The notes under the pieces: model-generated
Database searches by the model: none
What the model saw: the letters and a program-made list of their open reading frames with translations, nothing else
What the model was told of the DNA's origin: nothing
Shown here: positions 50,120 to 58,325 of the stretch, one piece after another
Position numbering within the stretch: position 1 is the first letter of the stretch
Layout of the letters: each line of letters begins with the position of its first letter
Assembly: GCF_029813115.1 (NCBI RefSeq)
Contig: NZ_JAPZDS010000004.1
Span: 232,033-296,032 of the forward strand
Length of the DNA: 64,000 bases
Direction of reading: 5' to 3'
From: Aureimonas sp. SK2
Lineage (GTDB): Bacteria > Pseudomonadota > Alphaproteobacteria > Rhizobiales > Rhizobiaceae
Made by a program: the position numbers and the translations under genes

Positions 50120-50521
50120 TCAGGTTCTGGGAGGTCTGTCGGCCGTGTCGACGTGGCGGCCCGCGAAGGCCGCATGGAAGGACCGGGCGGTCGCCGACCG
50201 GACGACGGCCGCGTGACCGACGTCGGCACCCACCGGCACGAACACGGACGGGCAGTGGCTGGCGCACTTCAGGTCGGACGGTCCGGCGTGGTCGCCAGCC
50301 TTGGACGAGTCGTCCTTGCGGTCGCCGTGCGAGTGGCCGGCCGCCGCGTGTTCCACGGTTGCCGACGCATCGACGACGACGCCCTGCGACGTCCGGGTGT
50401 CGTGCGCCGGGATGGAGGGCATGCTCGCGTGGGCCATCTGCGACAGGACGACCGACAGGCAGAGAAGGACCGCAGCAAGCAGCCTCCTCGTCACTCCCGT
50501 CGTGTCGATCCCGTTCAGCAT
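50120..50521 (-). CDS. exported His-rich protein in the copper island (CopL-like)
   Basis: 133 residues from the ATG at 50521; a GTG 36 nt upstream is possible, but neither start has a strong ribosome site. The hydrophobic signal is LLAAVLLCLSVVLSQMAHAS. The mature part has HAAAGHSHGDRKDD and KCASHCPSVF, so His and two Cys could bind copper. The layout (signal, His cluster, CxxxC) resembles CopL-like or related small exported copper proteins. The start of the operon to the left. Confidence 0.6.
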   Translation of the reverse strand: MLNGIDTTGVTRRLLAAVLLCLSVVLSQMAHASMPSIPAHDTRTSQGVVVDASATVEHAAAGHSHGDRKDDSSKAGDHAGPSDLKCASHCPSVFVPVGADVGHAAVVRSATARSFHAAFAGRHVDTADRPPRT

Positions 50522-50642
50522 GCTCGATCCATATCGTGGTTTCGGGGTGGCGTCCACTCGGGACGAACGCGGTCTCCAGCCTCGCTTCAGCGACCGGGAT
50601 CTCTTGAGGACCCCGCGACTTGGAGAAACGAATCCTCTGCCG

Positions 50643-50843
50643 TCAGGCGGCCAATTCGCTGGCGTATCCGGCTTCGCCGATGGCCGACCTGATCGCGTCC
50701 GGCGCGACCGTCGTCTCCACCGTCACGAGTTTGGCGCCCAGGTCGACGCGCACGTCGGCGGAGGGATCGACCGCCTTGACCGCCTTCGTGACGGATGTGG
50801 CGCAATGCCCGCAAGTCATGTCCCGGACGTTCAGCTTCAGCAT
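50643..50843 (-). CDS. copZ: copper chaperone CopZ
   Basis: 66 residues, one HMA domain: LKLNVRDMTCGHCATSVTKAV with the CxxC pair (TCGHC) that binds Cu(I), and a C-terminal half GAKLVTVETTVAPDAIRSAI. It passes Cu(I) to the ATPase CopA. It has its own CueR-type promoter at 50863-50893. Confidence 0.93.
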   Translation of the reverse strand: MLKLNVRDMTCGHCATSVTKAVKAVDPSADVRVDLGAKLVTVETTVAPDAIRSAIGEAGYASELAA

Positions 50844-50862
50844 GGCGGTCTCCTTTCGGGCG

Positions 50863-50893
50863 AAGATGGGGCTTTCCATCGTTGGAAGGTCAA
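50863..50893 (-). promoter_or_regulatory. CueR-type promoter of copZ
   Basis: On the minus strand TTGACC (50893-50888), a 19-nt spacer and CATCTT (50868-50863). The spacer carries the imperfect dyad CTTCCAACGATGGAAAG. The 19-bp spacer is the signature of MerR-type promoters, which the regulator shortens by DNA distortion. The same -35 and -10 are found at the copA promoter. Confidence 0.78.
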
Positions 50894-50902
50894 GGGCCCG
50901 GT

Positions 50903-51364
50903 TCACCGGATGCCCCCGACCTTTGTCAGTGCCCTCGTGGGGCGGCGGCGAGGCGGGGGAACGGGTTCCGCAGCCGCCCCGTCCGCGAGGCTGCCGATGA
51001 TCGGACAGTCCGGCCGGCCGTCGCCGTGGCAGTTGCGGGCGAGGTGGCGGAGCGTGCCCGCCATCTCCTCCAGCTCGCGCATGCGGGCCTCGAGCATTTC
51101 GACCTGCTCCAAGGCGATGCGCTTCACGTCGGCGCTCGCCCGCCCGCGGTCGCGCCACAGGGCCAGCAGGTGCCCGATCCTCTCCATCGAGAAGTTCAGG
51201 TCGCGCGCCCGGCGGATGAAGCGCAGCGTCGACACGTCGGCCGCGGAGTACACGCGGTAACCGGACTCGGCGCGTTCGGCCGCCGGGATGAGCCCGGCCG
51301 CCTCGTAGTGGCGGATCATCTTGGCGCTGACGCCCGAGGCCTTGGCGGCTTCACCGATGTTCAT
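50903..51364 (-). CDS. cueR: copper-responsive MerR-type regulator CueR
   Basis: 153 residues. The HTH is MNIGEAAKASGVSAKMIRHYEAAGLI with RAESGYRVYSAADVSTLRFIRRARDL, then a long dimerisation helix. The metal loop CHGDGRPDCPI has the two Cys (C-x7-C) used for Cu(I) in CueR. An Arg/Pro-rich extension lies after the loop. It is 3 nt after the copA ATPase stop and probably co-transcribed with it. It activates the two promoters at 50863-50893 and 53929-53959. Confidence 0.93.
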   Translation of the reverse strand: MNIGEAAKASGVSAKMIRHYEAAGLIPAAERAESGYRVYSAADVSTLRFIRRARDLNFSMERIGHLLALWRDRGRASADVKRIALEQVEMLEARMRELEEMAGTLRHLARNCHGDGRPDCPIIGSLADGAAAEPVPPPRRRPTRALTKVGGIR

Positions 51365-51367
51365 GGG

Positions 51368-53896
51368 TCACCTCGCGGGTTGAAGGGTGGACGGTCGGCC
51401 CGGCCCCGCAGCCGGGGAGGAGAACCGCCGCAGGCGCAACGCGTTGCCGAGCACGAAGACGCTGGACAGCGCCATGGCGCCCGCGGCAAGGGCCGGCGAC
51501 AGCAGCGTGCCGCCGAACGGGTAGAGAGCGCCGGCCGCGACGGGGACGAGGACGACGTTGTAGGCGAAGGCCCAGAACAGGTTCTGCCGGATGTTCCGGA
51601 TCGTCGCCCTCGACACGGCGACGGCCGTGACGACGGCGTTTAGGTCGCCGGACATCAGGACCACGTCCGCACTCTCGATCGCGACGTCGGTGCCCGTGCC
51701 GACCGCGAGGCCGACGTCCGCCGCGGCCAGCGCCGGGGCATCGTTGATGCCGTCGCCGACGAAGGCGACCTTGCCCGACAGGCCGAGGCTCCGGACGGCC
51801 GCGACCTTGCCATCCGGCAGGACCTCGGCGAACACCTTGTCGATGCCGAGACGGGCGGCGACGGCCTTTGCGGTCCGCTCGTTGTCGCCCGTCACCATCG
51901 CGACGCGCAAGCCCAGGTCATGGAGGGCCCCGATCGCGGCTGCGCTCGTCGCCTTCACGGGATCCGAGACGACGACCAGCGCCGCGAGGCGTCCGTCGAC
52001 GGCGGCGTAGAGGGGCGACTTGCCCTCGACGGCCAACCGCTCCGCCTCCAGGGCGAAGACGGACGGGTCGAGGCCTAGGCGCGCCATGAGGCGGTCCGCC
52101 CCGACGGCGACGGCGCGCCCGCCGACGATGGCCTCGACGCCGAACCCGGGGAGCGCCTCGAAGCGGTCGACGGGCGAGACGGGCAGGCTCTCCGCCTTCG
52201 CCGCCGCGACGATGGCGGCGGCGATCGGATGCTCGGACTTCGCCTCGACGGAGGCGACGAGACCCAGCACGTCGCGGCGGTCGAAACCTTCCGCGAGCAC
52301 GAGGTCCGTCAGTTCGGGCCGCCCTTCCGTCAGCGTCCCCGTCTTGTCCAGGGCCACCACGTCGACGTCCCGCAGGGACTGCAACGCCTCGCCGCGCCGG
52401 AAGAGGACGCCAAGCTCCGCGGCGCGCCCCGTTCCCACCATGACCGAGGTCGGGGTCGCGAGACCCATGGCGCAGGGACAGGCGATGATGAGGACGGCGA
52501 CGGCGTTGGCGAGGGCGAAGCCGAGCGCCGGGTCGGGTCCGAACACGATCCAGACGAGGAACGTCAGCGCGGCGGCGGCCATCACCGCGGGGACGAACCA
52601 GCGCGTCACGCGGTCGACGAGCGCCTGGATCGGCAGCTTGCCGCCCTGCGCCTCCTCGACCATGCGGATGATCTGCGCCAGCACCGTGTCCCCGCCGACG
52701 CGGTCGGCGCTGTAGGTGAAGCTGCCGTTCTTGTTGATCGTGCCCCCGACGACGGTCGCGCCGCCCTCCTTGGCGACGGGAACGGGCTCGCCCGTGATCA
52801 TGGACTCGTCGACGAAGGACGAGCCGGAGAGGACCGTCCCGTCGACCGGGATCCGCTCCCCGGGGCGCACCTCGACGGTGTCGCCCACCGCAACCTCTTC
52901 GAGCGGCACCTCGGCGAAGTTCCCGCCGCGGGCGACCCTCGCCGTCTTGGCGCGCAGGCCGACGAGGCGCTTGATGGCCTCGCCCGTCCGGCCCTTGGCC
53001 CGCGCCTCGAGGAGGCGGCCGAGAAGGATCAGCGTGACGATGACGGCGGCAGCCTCGAAGTAGACGTTCGCCGTGCCGGCGGGCAGCGCGCCAGGCAACA
53101 AGGTGGCGACCACGGAGTAGCCCCAGGCCGCGAGAGTGCCGACGGCAACGAGCGAGTTCATGTCCGGGGCAAGGCGCGCCAGCGCCGGCAGCCCCTTGCG
53201 CAGGAAGCGGGAGCCGGGACCGAACAACACGAGCGAGGCGAGGACGAACTGGAGGACGCGGCTCTCCCACATCCCGATCCGGTCCATGACGACGTCGTGG
53301 AAGGCGGGGACGAGGTGCGAGCCCATCTCGAGCACGAAGAGCGGCGCGGTGAGGACTGCGGCGGCGAGGAGGTCGCGCAGCAGGCGCGCGTACTCCGCCT
53401 CCTTGGCGGCCCGGCGCGGATCCTCGGCGTCCGCAGCACCGGGCAGCGTGAGGGCGCGCGGCTCGTATCCGGCATCGCGCACGGCGGCCTCGACCGACCG
53501 CATGTCGACGGAAGGGAAGACGCGGACGCTGGCGCGCTCCGTCGCGAGGTTCACGGCGACCGACGACACGCCGGGGACGGCGGCGATCGCCCGCTCGACC
53601 CGCCCCACGCATGAGGCGCAGGTCATCCCCTCGATGCCGAGTTCGCGCGTCTCCTGCCGGACCCCGTAGCCCGCCTCCTCGACGGCTTGCCGGACCGCGG
53701 CGCCGTCGACGGGACCCGCGAAGGCCACGTCGGCGCGCTCGGCGGCGAGGTTCACGGATGCGGAGGAGACGCCGGGCACCGCCGCGATGGCGCGCTCGAC
53801 GCGGCCGACGCACGAGGCGCAGCTCATGCCCTCGATGTCGAGGCGGAGGACCCTGGCGGCGCCCTCGACCCTCGCCGACGGAAGGATCTGGTTCAT
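51368..53896 (-). CDS. copA: Cu(+)-exporting P-type ATPase CopA with two HMA domains
   Basis: 842 residues. Two N-terminal metal-binding domains, each with MxCASCVGR (residues about 24-32 and 92-100). Membrane part and core: [13 protein letters not shown] (CPC), [27 protein letters not shown] and [17 protein letters not shown]. It pumps Cu(I) from the cytosol to the periplasm. The two HMA domains are almost identical over 30 residues, pointing to a recent duplication or gene conversion. Confidence 0.96.
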   Translation of the reverse strand: MNQILPSARVEGAARVLRLDIEGMSCASCVGRVERAIAAVPGVSSASVNLAAERADVAFAGPVDGAAVRQAVEEAGYGVRQETRELGIEGMTCASCVGRVERAIAAVPGVSSVAVNLATERASVRVFPSVDMRSVEAAVRDAGYEPRALTLPGAADAEDPRRAAKEAEYARLLRDLLAAAVLTAPLFVLEMGSHLVPAFHDVVMDRIGMWESRVLQFVLASLVLFGPGSRFLRKGLPALARLAPDMNSLVAVGTLAAWGYSVVATLLPGALPAGTANVYFEAAAVIVTLILLGRLLEARAKGRTGEAIKRLVGLRAKTARVARGGNFAEVPLEEVAVGDTVEVRPGERIPVDGTVLSGSSFVDESMITGEPVPVAKEGGATVVGGTINKNGSFTYSADRVGGDTVLAQIIRMVEEAQGGKLPIQALVDRVTRWFVPAVMAAAALTFLVWIVFGPDPALGFALANAVAVLIIACPCAMGLATPTSVMVGTGRAAELGVLFRRGEALQSLRDVDVVALDKTGTLTEGRPELTDLVLAEGFDRRDVLGLVASVEAKSEHPIAAAIVAAAKAESLPVSPVDRFEALPGFGVEAIVGGRAVAVGADRLMARLGLDPSVFALEAERLAVEGKSPLYAAVDGRLAALVVVSDPVKATSAAAIGALHDLGLRVAMVTGDNERTAKAVAARLGIDKVFAEVLPDGKVAAVRSLGLSGKVAFVGDGINDAPALAAADVGLAVGTGTDVAIESADVVLMSGDLNAVVTAVAVSRATIRNIRQNLFWAFAYNVVLVPVAAGALYPFGGTLLSPALAAGAMALSSVFVLGNALRLRRFSSPAAGPGRPSTLQPAR

Positions 53897-53928
53897 CGGC
53901 TTCGTTCCCGAAATCAGTGACTTGCCGC

Positions 53929-53959
53929 AAGATGGGGCTTCCCATCATGGGAAGGTCAA
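53929..53959 (-). promoter_or_regulatory. CueR-type promoter of copA
   Basis: On the minus strand TTGACC (53959-53954), a 19-nt spacer and CATCTT (53934-53929). The spacer holds the perfect dyad CTTCCCAT-G-ATGGGAAG. It is 33 nt before the copA ATG. It matches the copZ promoter in both hexamers and the spacer length. Confidence 0.8.
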
Positions 53960-54126
53960 TGGGCGCGAGGTGAAGCTTCGCATGCGCCCGTCCCGTGACC
54001 CGCGGCTCGGTTCGCGCTGGGGCGAACGGACAAGTGAACGGGGCGTCGGCCGACCTGCCCCCGGCGGGCTTGCGAAGCGGACCCCACCGCGGGCAGGGTG
54101 TACCGGACATCCCACGGAGTTCCGAC

Positions 54127-54582
54127 ATGCTGCCGACGAAGCCGCTCCTCGCCGCCATCGCCCTTCTCACGCTGGCCGCCCCCGCGGTCGCCGAACACGC
54201 CCCGAACCACATGCACGTCTACAAGTCGCCCGACTGCGGCTGCTGCGGGGCGTGGGTCGAGATCGCCCGCAAGCACGGGTTCCAGGTGACGGTCGAGGAC
54301 CGCGACGACATGGCGGGGCTGAAGCGCCTTCTCGGCGTCTCCGAACCCGTCGAGTCCTGCCACACGGCGAAGGTCGGCGGTTACGTCGTGGAGGGCCACG
54401 TGCCGATGGAGGCCGTCGACAGGCTCCTTTCGGAGAAGCCCAGGGTTGCGGGGATCGCGGCACCGGGCATGCCCATGGGATCGCCCGGCATGGGAGACGA
54501 CCCGAAGGCCGAGTTCGACGTCCTTTCGTTCGGAGACGCGTCGGCGAGCCCGAAGGTCTTCTACCGGGCCGGGAGGGAGTGA
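54127..54582 (+). CDS. exported DUF411 metal-binding protein
   Basis: 151 residues. MLPTKPLLAAIALLTLAAPA is a signal peptide. The DUF411 motif is YKSPDCGCCGAWVEIA (residues about 33-48) with SCHTAKVGGYVVEGHVP. The family is found next to copper resistance genes. The C-terminal part has PGMPMGSPGM, a Met-rich stretch. Probably a periplasmic copper-binding protein. It is read divergently from copA. Confidence 0.87.
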   Translation: MLPTKPLLAAIALLTLAAPAVAEHAPNHMHVYKSPDCGCCGAWVEIARKHGFQVTVEDRDDMAGLKRLLGVSEPVESCHTAKVGGYVVEGHVPMEAVDRLLSEKPRVAGIAAPGMPMGSPGMGDDPKAEFDVLSFGDASASPKVFYRAGRE

Positions 54583-54712
54583 AAGCCACGGCAACCCTGC
54601 CAGGAGGCAGGGGTATCGCAAGGGGACCCATAGACTTTCCGTCTACGGACCTGGTGGATGGAACTCCGTAGCCAGCCGTCGGTTCTCGACGGATCGGCAA
54701 CCGGAAATCCCC

Positions 54713-55057
54713 ATGCTCGCCGCATGCCTGCGTAGTCTCGTCGTCATCCTGTCCCTGGTCGCGGTCGCCGCGTTTGCCGGGCATGGGACGGCGATGGCCG
54801 GCATGAGCGTCCACGATCACCTGGTTGCCCATTCCCCCTCGACCCAGTCCGCGCACGCCCATGGCGAGGCGCACAAGACGGACGGCGGCATGTCTACCAT
54901 GTCCTGCTGCGGGAAGTCCTGCACCAGCATCCTGCCGTTCCCAGCACCGTCGGGCGTATCGCGCGACGCCCACCCGGCGAAGCCCGACCCGGTCCTCCAC
55001 GTGGAGGAGGAGGGCATCCTTCCGCCGGGCCTGAAGCGTCCGCCCAAGTTGGCCTGA
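54713..55057 (+). CDS. exported small protein with His and Cys pairs
   Basis: 114 residues, ATG at 54713. The signal is CLRSLVVILSLVAVAAFAG. Then HDHLVAHSPSTQSAHAHGEAH (histidine-rich; longest identical quote kept short: SAHAHGEAH) and MSCCGKSC (four Cys in a small cluster) could bind copper. No family recognised beyond the general copper-island small protein type. Confidence 0.62.
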   Translation: MLAACLRSLVVILSLVAVAAFAGHGTAMAGMSVHDHLVAHSPSTQSAHAHGEAHKTDGGMSTMSCCGKSCTSILPFPAPSGVSRDAHPAKPDPVLHVEEEGILPPGLKRPPKLA

Positions 55058-55063
55058 CGCTAC

Positions 55064-55084
55064 CCGCCGGCCTGAGGCCGGCGG
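55064..55084 (+). terminator. strong hairpin after the small exported protein gene
   Basis: CCGCCGGCC-TGA-GGCCGGCGG is a perfect 9-bp stem 7 nt after the stop at 55057, without a following U tract. It could limit transcription or protect the upstream mRNA end. Confidence 0.45.
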
Positions 55085-55212
55085 CACGGTCGGGGCAGAA
55101 GCCGCCTGCATCGGCGCGCCCGCCTGCCACTACCCATCCGAACACAACCTGCGACGGACGAGGGCTAACGACCCGTCGTCGCGTCATCCCTGTTCCACAA
55201 GGAGAAGGCGAC

Positions 55213-55545
55213 ATGAACCACATGTCCCCCGAGATGCAGTCCTGCATCGACGAATGCCTACGCTGCTACCAGACCTGCCTATCCATGGCGATGAACCACT
55301 GCCTCGAGATGGGCGGGAAGCACGTCGAGAAGGGCCACTTCACCCTGATGTCCGCCTGCGCCGAGGCGTGCCGCACGTCCGCGCACCTCATGCTCATCGG
55401 CTCCGAGCACCACAAGCTGACCTGCCGCGCCTGCGCGGAGATCTGCGAGGCCTGCGCTGCCGACTGCGAGCGCGTCGGCGGCATGCAGGAGTGCGTCGAG
55501 GCTTGCCGCAAGTGCGCCGAAAGCTGCCGCAAGATGGCGGCCTGA
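55213..55545 (+). CDS. four-helix bundle copper-storage protein (Csp-like)
   Basis: 110 residues without signal peptide, so cytosolic. About a dozen Cys are spread on four helices: SCIDECLRCYQTC, CAEACRTS, CRACAEICEACAADC and CVEACRKCAESC. This is the plan of Csp proteins, which keep many Cu(I) ions on the Cys lining the bundle. It begins MNHMSPEM after AAGGAGA-like ribosome site (GGAGAAGG). Confidence 0.9.
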   Translation: MNHMSPEMQSCIDECLRCYQTCLSMAMNHCLEMGGKHVEKGHFTLMSACAEACRTSAHLMLIGSEHHKLTCRACAEICEACAADCERVGGMQECVEACRKCAESCRKMAA

Positions 55546-55636
55546 CGCCGTCGGACGCGCATTCCGCGGCTTCCCGCCGCGTCACCACCAAAATCAACGA
55601 ACGGTCCCGAGGGACCTATCCACAAGGAATGAGACC

Positions 55637-56089
55637 ATGCGCAAGATCACGATCCTGTCCGCCGCCCTCCTCGCCGCCGCCGTCTCCCACGCCTCGGCGC
55701 AGGACCAGCACGGCAAGGCGATGTCCTCCGAGCAGGTGACCCTCCCGGCTGCCTGCGAGGCCGCCGCCGGGTCCATGGACATGTCGTCCATGATGGGCGG
55801 CATGCAGAACGCGATGTCCGGCGGTCAGATGAACGACGTCCAGAAGGGCAACATGGACGCGATGATGAAGATGCACGGCCCCATGATGAAGGCCGCGATG
55901 ATCAAGGACCCGGACCTCGCCTTCAACTGCGGGATGATCGCCCATCACCAGGGCGCCATCGCCATGTCCGAGGTCGAGCTCAAGCTCGGCAAGGACGAGA
56001 AGTCCAAGGAGATGGCGCAGATGATCATCGACGCGCAGCGGAAGGAGATCGAGGAGATGACGGCCCGCGTCGAGGCGCTCGCCAAGTAA
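55637..56089 (+). CDS. DUF305 exported protein
   Basis: 150 residues. Signal MRKITILSAALLAAAVSHAS. The DUF305 motif is CGMIAHHQGAIAMSEVELKLGKDEKSKEMAQMIIDAQRKEI (core HHQGAIAMSE), and it has a Met-rich part (MDMSSMMGGMQNAM, MDAMMKMHGPMM). The family occurs with copper and other metal resistance; the Met and His are likely Cu ligands. It is followed by a membrane-anchored DUF305 protein. Confidence 0.87.
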   Translation: MRKITILSAALLAAAVSHASAQDQHGKAMSSEQVTLPAACEAAAGSMDMSSMMGGMQNAMSGGQMNDVQKGNMDAMMKMHGPMMKAAMIKDPDLAFNCGMIAHHQGAIAMSEVELKLGKDEKSKEMAQMIIDAQRKEIEEMTARVEALAK

Positions 56090-56161
56090 GCGACGGACCC
56101 GTGCCCCGGGGGCGGCCGCCTCCGGGGCATCCCGACACCCCGACGAACGGGAGCAGGACCC

Positions 56162-56674
56162 ATGGGCTACGGACGCTTCGCCGCGATGATCGCGACCTCG
56201 ACGGTCGTGATGTTCGGCTTGATGTACCTGAACACCTACGCGCTCGACCACGTCTTCTACAGCCAGACGCGGACGTGGATGGCCGTGGTGATGGGCGCCG
56301 CCATGGCGCTGATCATGATCGGCTTCATGTGGAGGATGTACCCCAGGAAGGGCGCCAACGCAGCCATCGTCGCGGCGGCAGTCGTCGTATTCGCCGGGGC
56401 TCTCTGGCTCGTGCGCAGCCAGGAGACCGTACACGACGTCGCCTACATGAAGGCGATGATCCCCCACCACTCCATCGCGATCATGACGAGCGAGCGGGCG
56501 CACATCCGCGACCCGCGGGTCCGCGAGCTCGCCGACGGCATCGTGGAGGCGCAGGTCCGCGAGATCGGGGAGATGGAGCGCCTCATCGCCGACCTAGAAG
56601 CCAACCCGCCCGCCGACGGCGCTCCGGACCTGCCGCCGCGCGTGCCAGAGGCCGCCATCGCGGCAGGCAACTGA
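56162..56674 (+). CDS. membrane-anchored DUF305 protein
   Basis: 170 residues with three membrane helices (MIATSTVVMFGLMYLN, WMAVVMGAAMALIMIGF, AAIVAAAVVVFAGALWLV), then the DUF305 motif MKAMIPHHSIAIMTSERAHI near residues 98-117 and a helical end. The soluble part would face the periplasm. Neighbouring the exported DUF305 gene, it may hand over or detoxify copper. Confidence 0.85.
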   Translation: MGYGRFAAMIATSTVVMFGLMYLNTYALDHVFYSQTRTWMAVVMGAAMALIMIGFMWRMYPRKGANAAIVAAAVVVFAGALWLVRSQETVHDVAYMKAMIPHHSIAIMTSERAHIRDPRVRELADGIVEAQVREIGEMERLIADLEANPPADGAPDLPPRVPEAAIAAGN

Positions 56675-56693
56675 CCGGGGAAAGGAAACGGAC

Positions 56694-57479
56694 ATGTCCA
56701 CGACGATCGCAGGCGGGGGCATGGCCCCCTCGAGCGCGGTGAAGGCCAAGCGGGCGACCATCTACCGAATGGTCATGCCCAAGCACATCTGCCCCTGGGG
56801 CCTGCGCGCCGTCGACCTCTTGAAACGCGAGGGCTTCGAGGTCGACGACCGCTGGCTGAGGACCCGCGAGGAGACCGACGCGTTCAAGGCAGAGCATGGG
56901 GTTTCGACGACGCCACAGACGTTCGTCGACGGGAAGCGCGTCGGCGGGTACGACGACCTCCGGCGCTTCCTCGGCAAGTCCGTCACGGACCCGAAGGCGG
57001 TCACGTACAAGCCCGTCGTCGCCATCTTCGCCATGGCCGCCTTGATGGCGGCCGCCGTGACCTGGGTCGTCTCGGGCACCTTCCTGACCGCACGGACGGT
57101 CGAGTGGTTCATCTCGATCGCGATGTGCCTCTTGGCGGTGCAGAAGCTGCGGGACGTCGAGGGCTTCGCCACGATGTTCCTCAGCTACGACCTCCTGGCC
57201 CAGCGCTGGGTCCGCTACGCCTACCTCTACCCCTTCGGCGAGGCGCTGGCGGGCGTGCTGATGCTCGCGGGCGCCGCAATGTGGCTTTCCGTCCCCGTCG
57301 CCCTGTTCATCGGCACGGTCGGCGCCGTCTCGGTGTTCAAGGCGGTCTACATCGACAAGCGCGAGCTGAAGTGCGCGTGCGTCGGCGGGGATTCCAACGT
57401 GCCGCTCGGCTTCGTGAGCCTGACCGAGAACCTCATGATGGTAGGGATGGCCCTCTGGATGGCGGCCCGCATGCTCTAG
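56694..57479 (+). CDS. glutaredoxin-MauE fusion membrane protein
   Basis: 261 residues. Residues about 20-95 are a glutaredoxin fold: IYRMVMPKHICPWGLRAVDLL, STTPQTFVDGKRVGGYDDL; the active site is CPWG with one Cys. Residues about 105-255 have five or so membrane helices of the MauE/DoxX type with LKCACVGG, a Cys pair near the end. Such fusions may move reducing power across the membrane. It closes the + strand copper cluster. Confidence 0.82.
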   Translation: MSTTIAGGGMAPSSAVKAKRATIYRMVMPKHICPWGLRAVDLLKREGFEVDDRWLRTREETDAFKAEHGVSTTPQTFVDGKRVGGYDDLRRFLGKSVTDPKAVTYKPVVAIFAMAALMAAAVTWVVSGTFLTARTVEWFISIAMCLLAVQKLRDVEGFATMFLSYDLLAQRWVRYAYLYPFGEALAGVLMLAGAAMWLSVPVALFIGTVGAVSVFKAVYIDKRELKCACVGGDSNVPLGFVSLTENLMMVGMALWMAARML

Positions 57480-57613
57480 CGCGAGCCGCGGCCAGGTCGT
57501 CGCCGGCTACCGGGTCCGCGGTGTCGCCTCCGTGCCGGCGACGGACGCCTGGCCGTCGGAGACCGGAAGGCGCCAAGTCCCGGGACCCGTGGGAACACGT
57601 CCCGGCAGCCCGG

Positions 57614-58105
57614 TCACGCACCGACCCCGTCGTCGGGAACGGGCACCGCGGCAAGCCAGTACCCGCCGTCCAGGTGGACGAACTCCTCGGAGCGCCACAG
57701 GACCCTCCCCACCGCGCGGGCAGGGTCGGTCGCCTTGACCTCGACTCCCCTTCCGCGCAGGGCCTCGAGCAACTCGGCTCGGTTCATCGGTCGCCCCGTT
57801 TCCTCCAGCACCCTGCGCGCACCCTCGCGAATCAGCGCGGATGTCGTGGCGGGCCGCGTCGGGTCGGCATCGGCCGCAGTCTCCCCGCCGGCCTGGCGAT
57901 CGCCCGGCAAGCCCGAAGCACCTCGCTTGGGCACCTCGACAACCCGCATGAGCGAGCCCTGGAATTCCCTCAGGACGGCAAGGTGGGCCTGAAGCCTCGC
58001 CAAGTCGTCGAGGCACGCGTCGATCTCCGCCTGGACACCTTGCAGGGCCGCGTCGCGCCAATCGCGACCTTCGGGCAACGCCCCTTCACCGGATTTGTCC
58101 AACAC
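57614..58105 (-). CDS. winged-helix (HARE-HTH-like) protein
   Basis: 163 residues with GTG start at 58105 (GAGGG just before); another GTG at 58117 is possible without a ribosome site. An N-terminal helix pair (EIDACLDDLARLQAHLAVL) is followed by an Ala/Asp linker and a C-terminal domain IREGARRVLEETGRPMNRAELLEALRGRGVEV, which resembles the HARE-HTH winged helix. It is read away from the recombinase trio. It may regulate the island. Confidence 0.6.
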   Translation of the reverse strand: MLDKSGEGALPEGRDWRDAALQGVQAEIDACLDDLARLQAHLAVLREFQGSLMRVVEVPKRGASGLPGDRQAGGETAADADPTRPATTSALIREGARRVLEETGRPMNRAELLEALRGRGVEVKATDPARAVGRVLWRSEEFVHLDGGYWLAAVPVPDDGVGA

Positions 58106-58325
58106 GTTCCCTCGCACCCAAAAGCTCGGCCACGGTACATCGACGCCTCCCCGATGTCATGAGGGCGAACGCGGCCGGGCGCTGGGCACTACCGATCGGG
58201 TGCAACCCCCGAGGGAAAGCGAGCTGCCGCCTCGCGCCGCCCACGTCGCCGGCGGAAACATGACCCTTGCCTCTTGAAATCGACGCCCAGCCTGGTACCT
58301 GGTGGAAAACCTTACGTGAGGGAAC

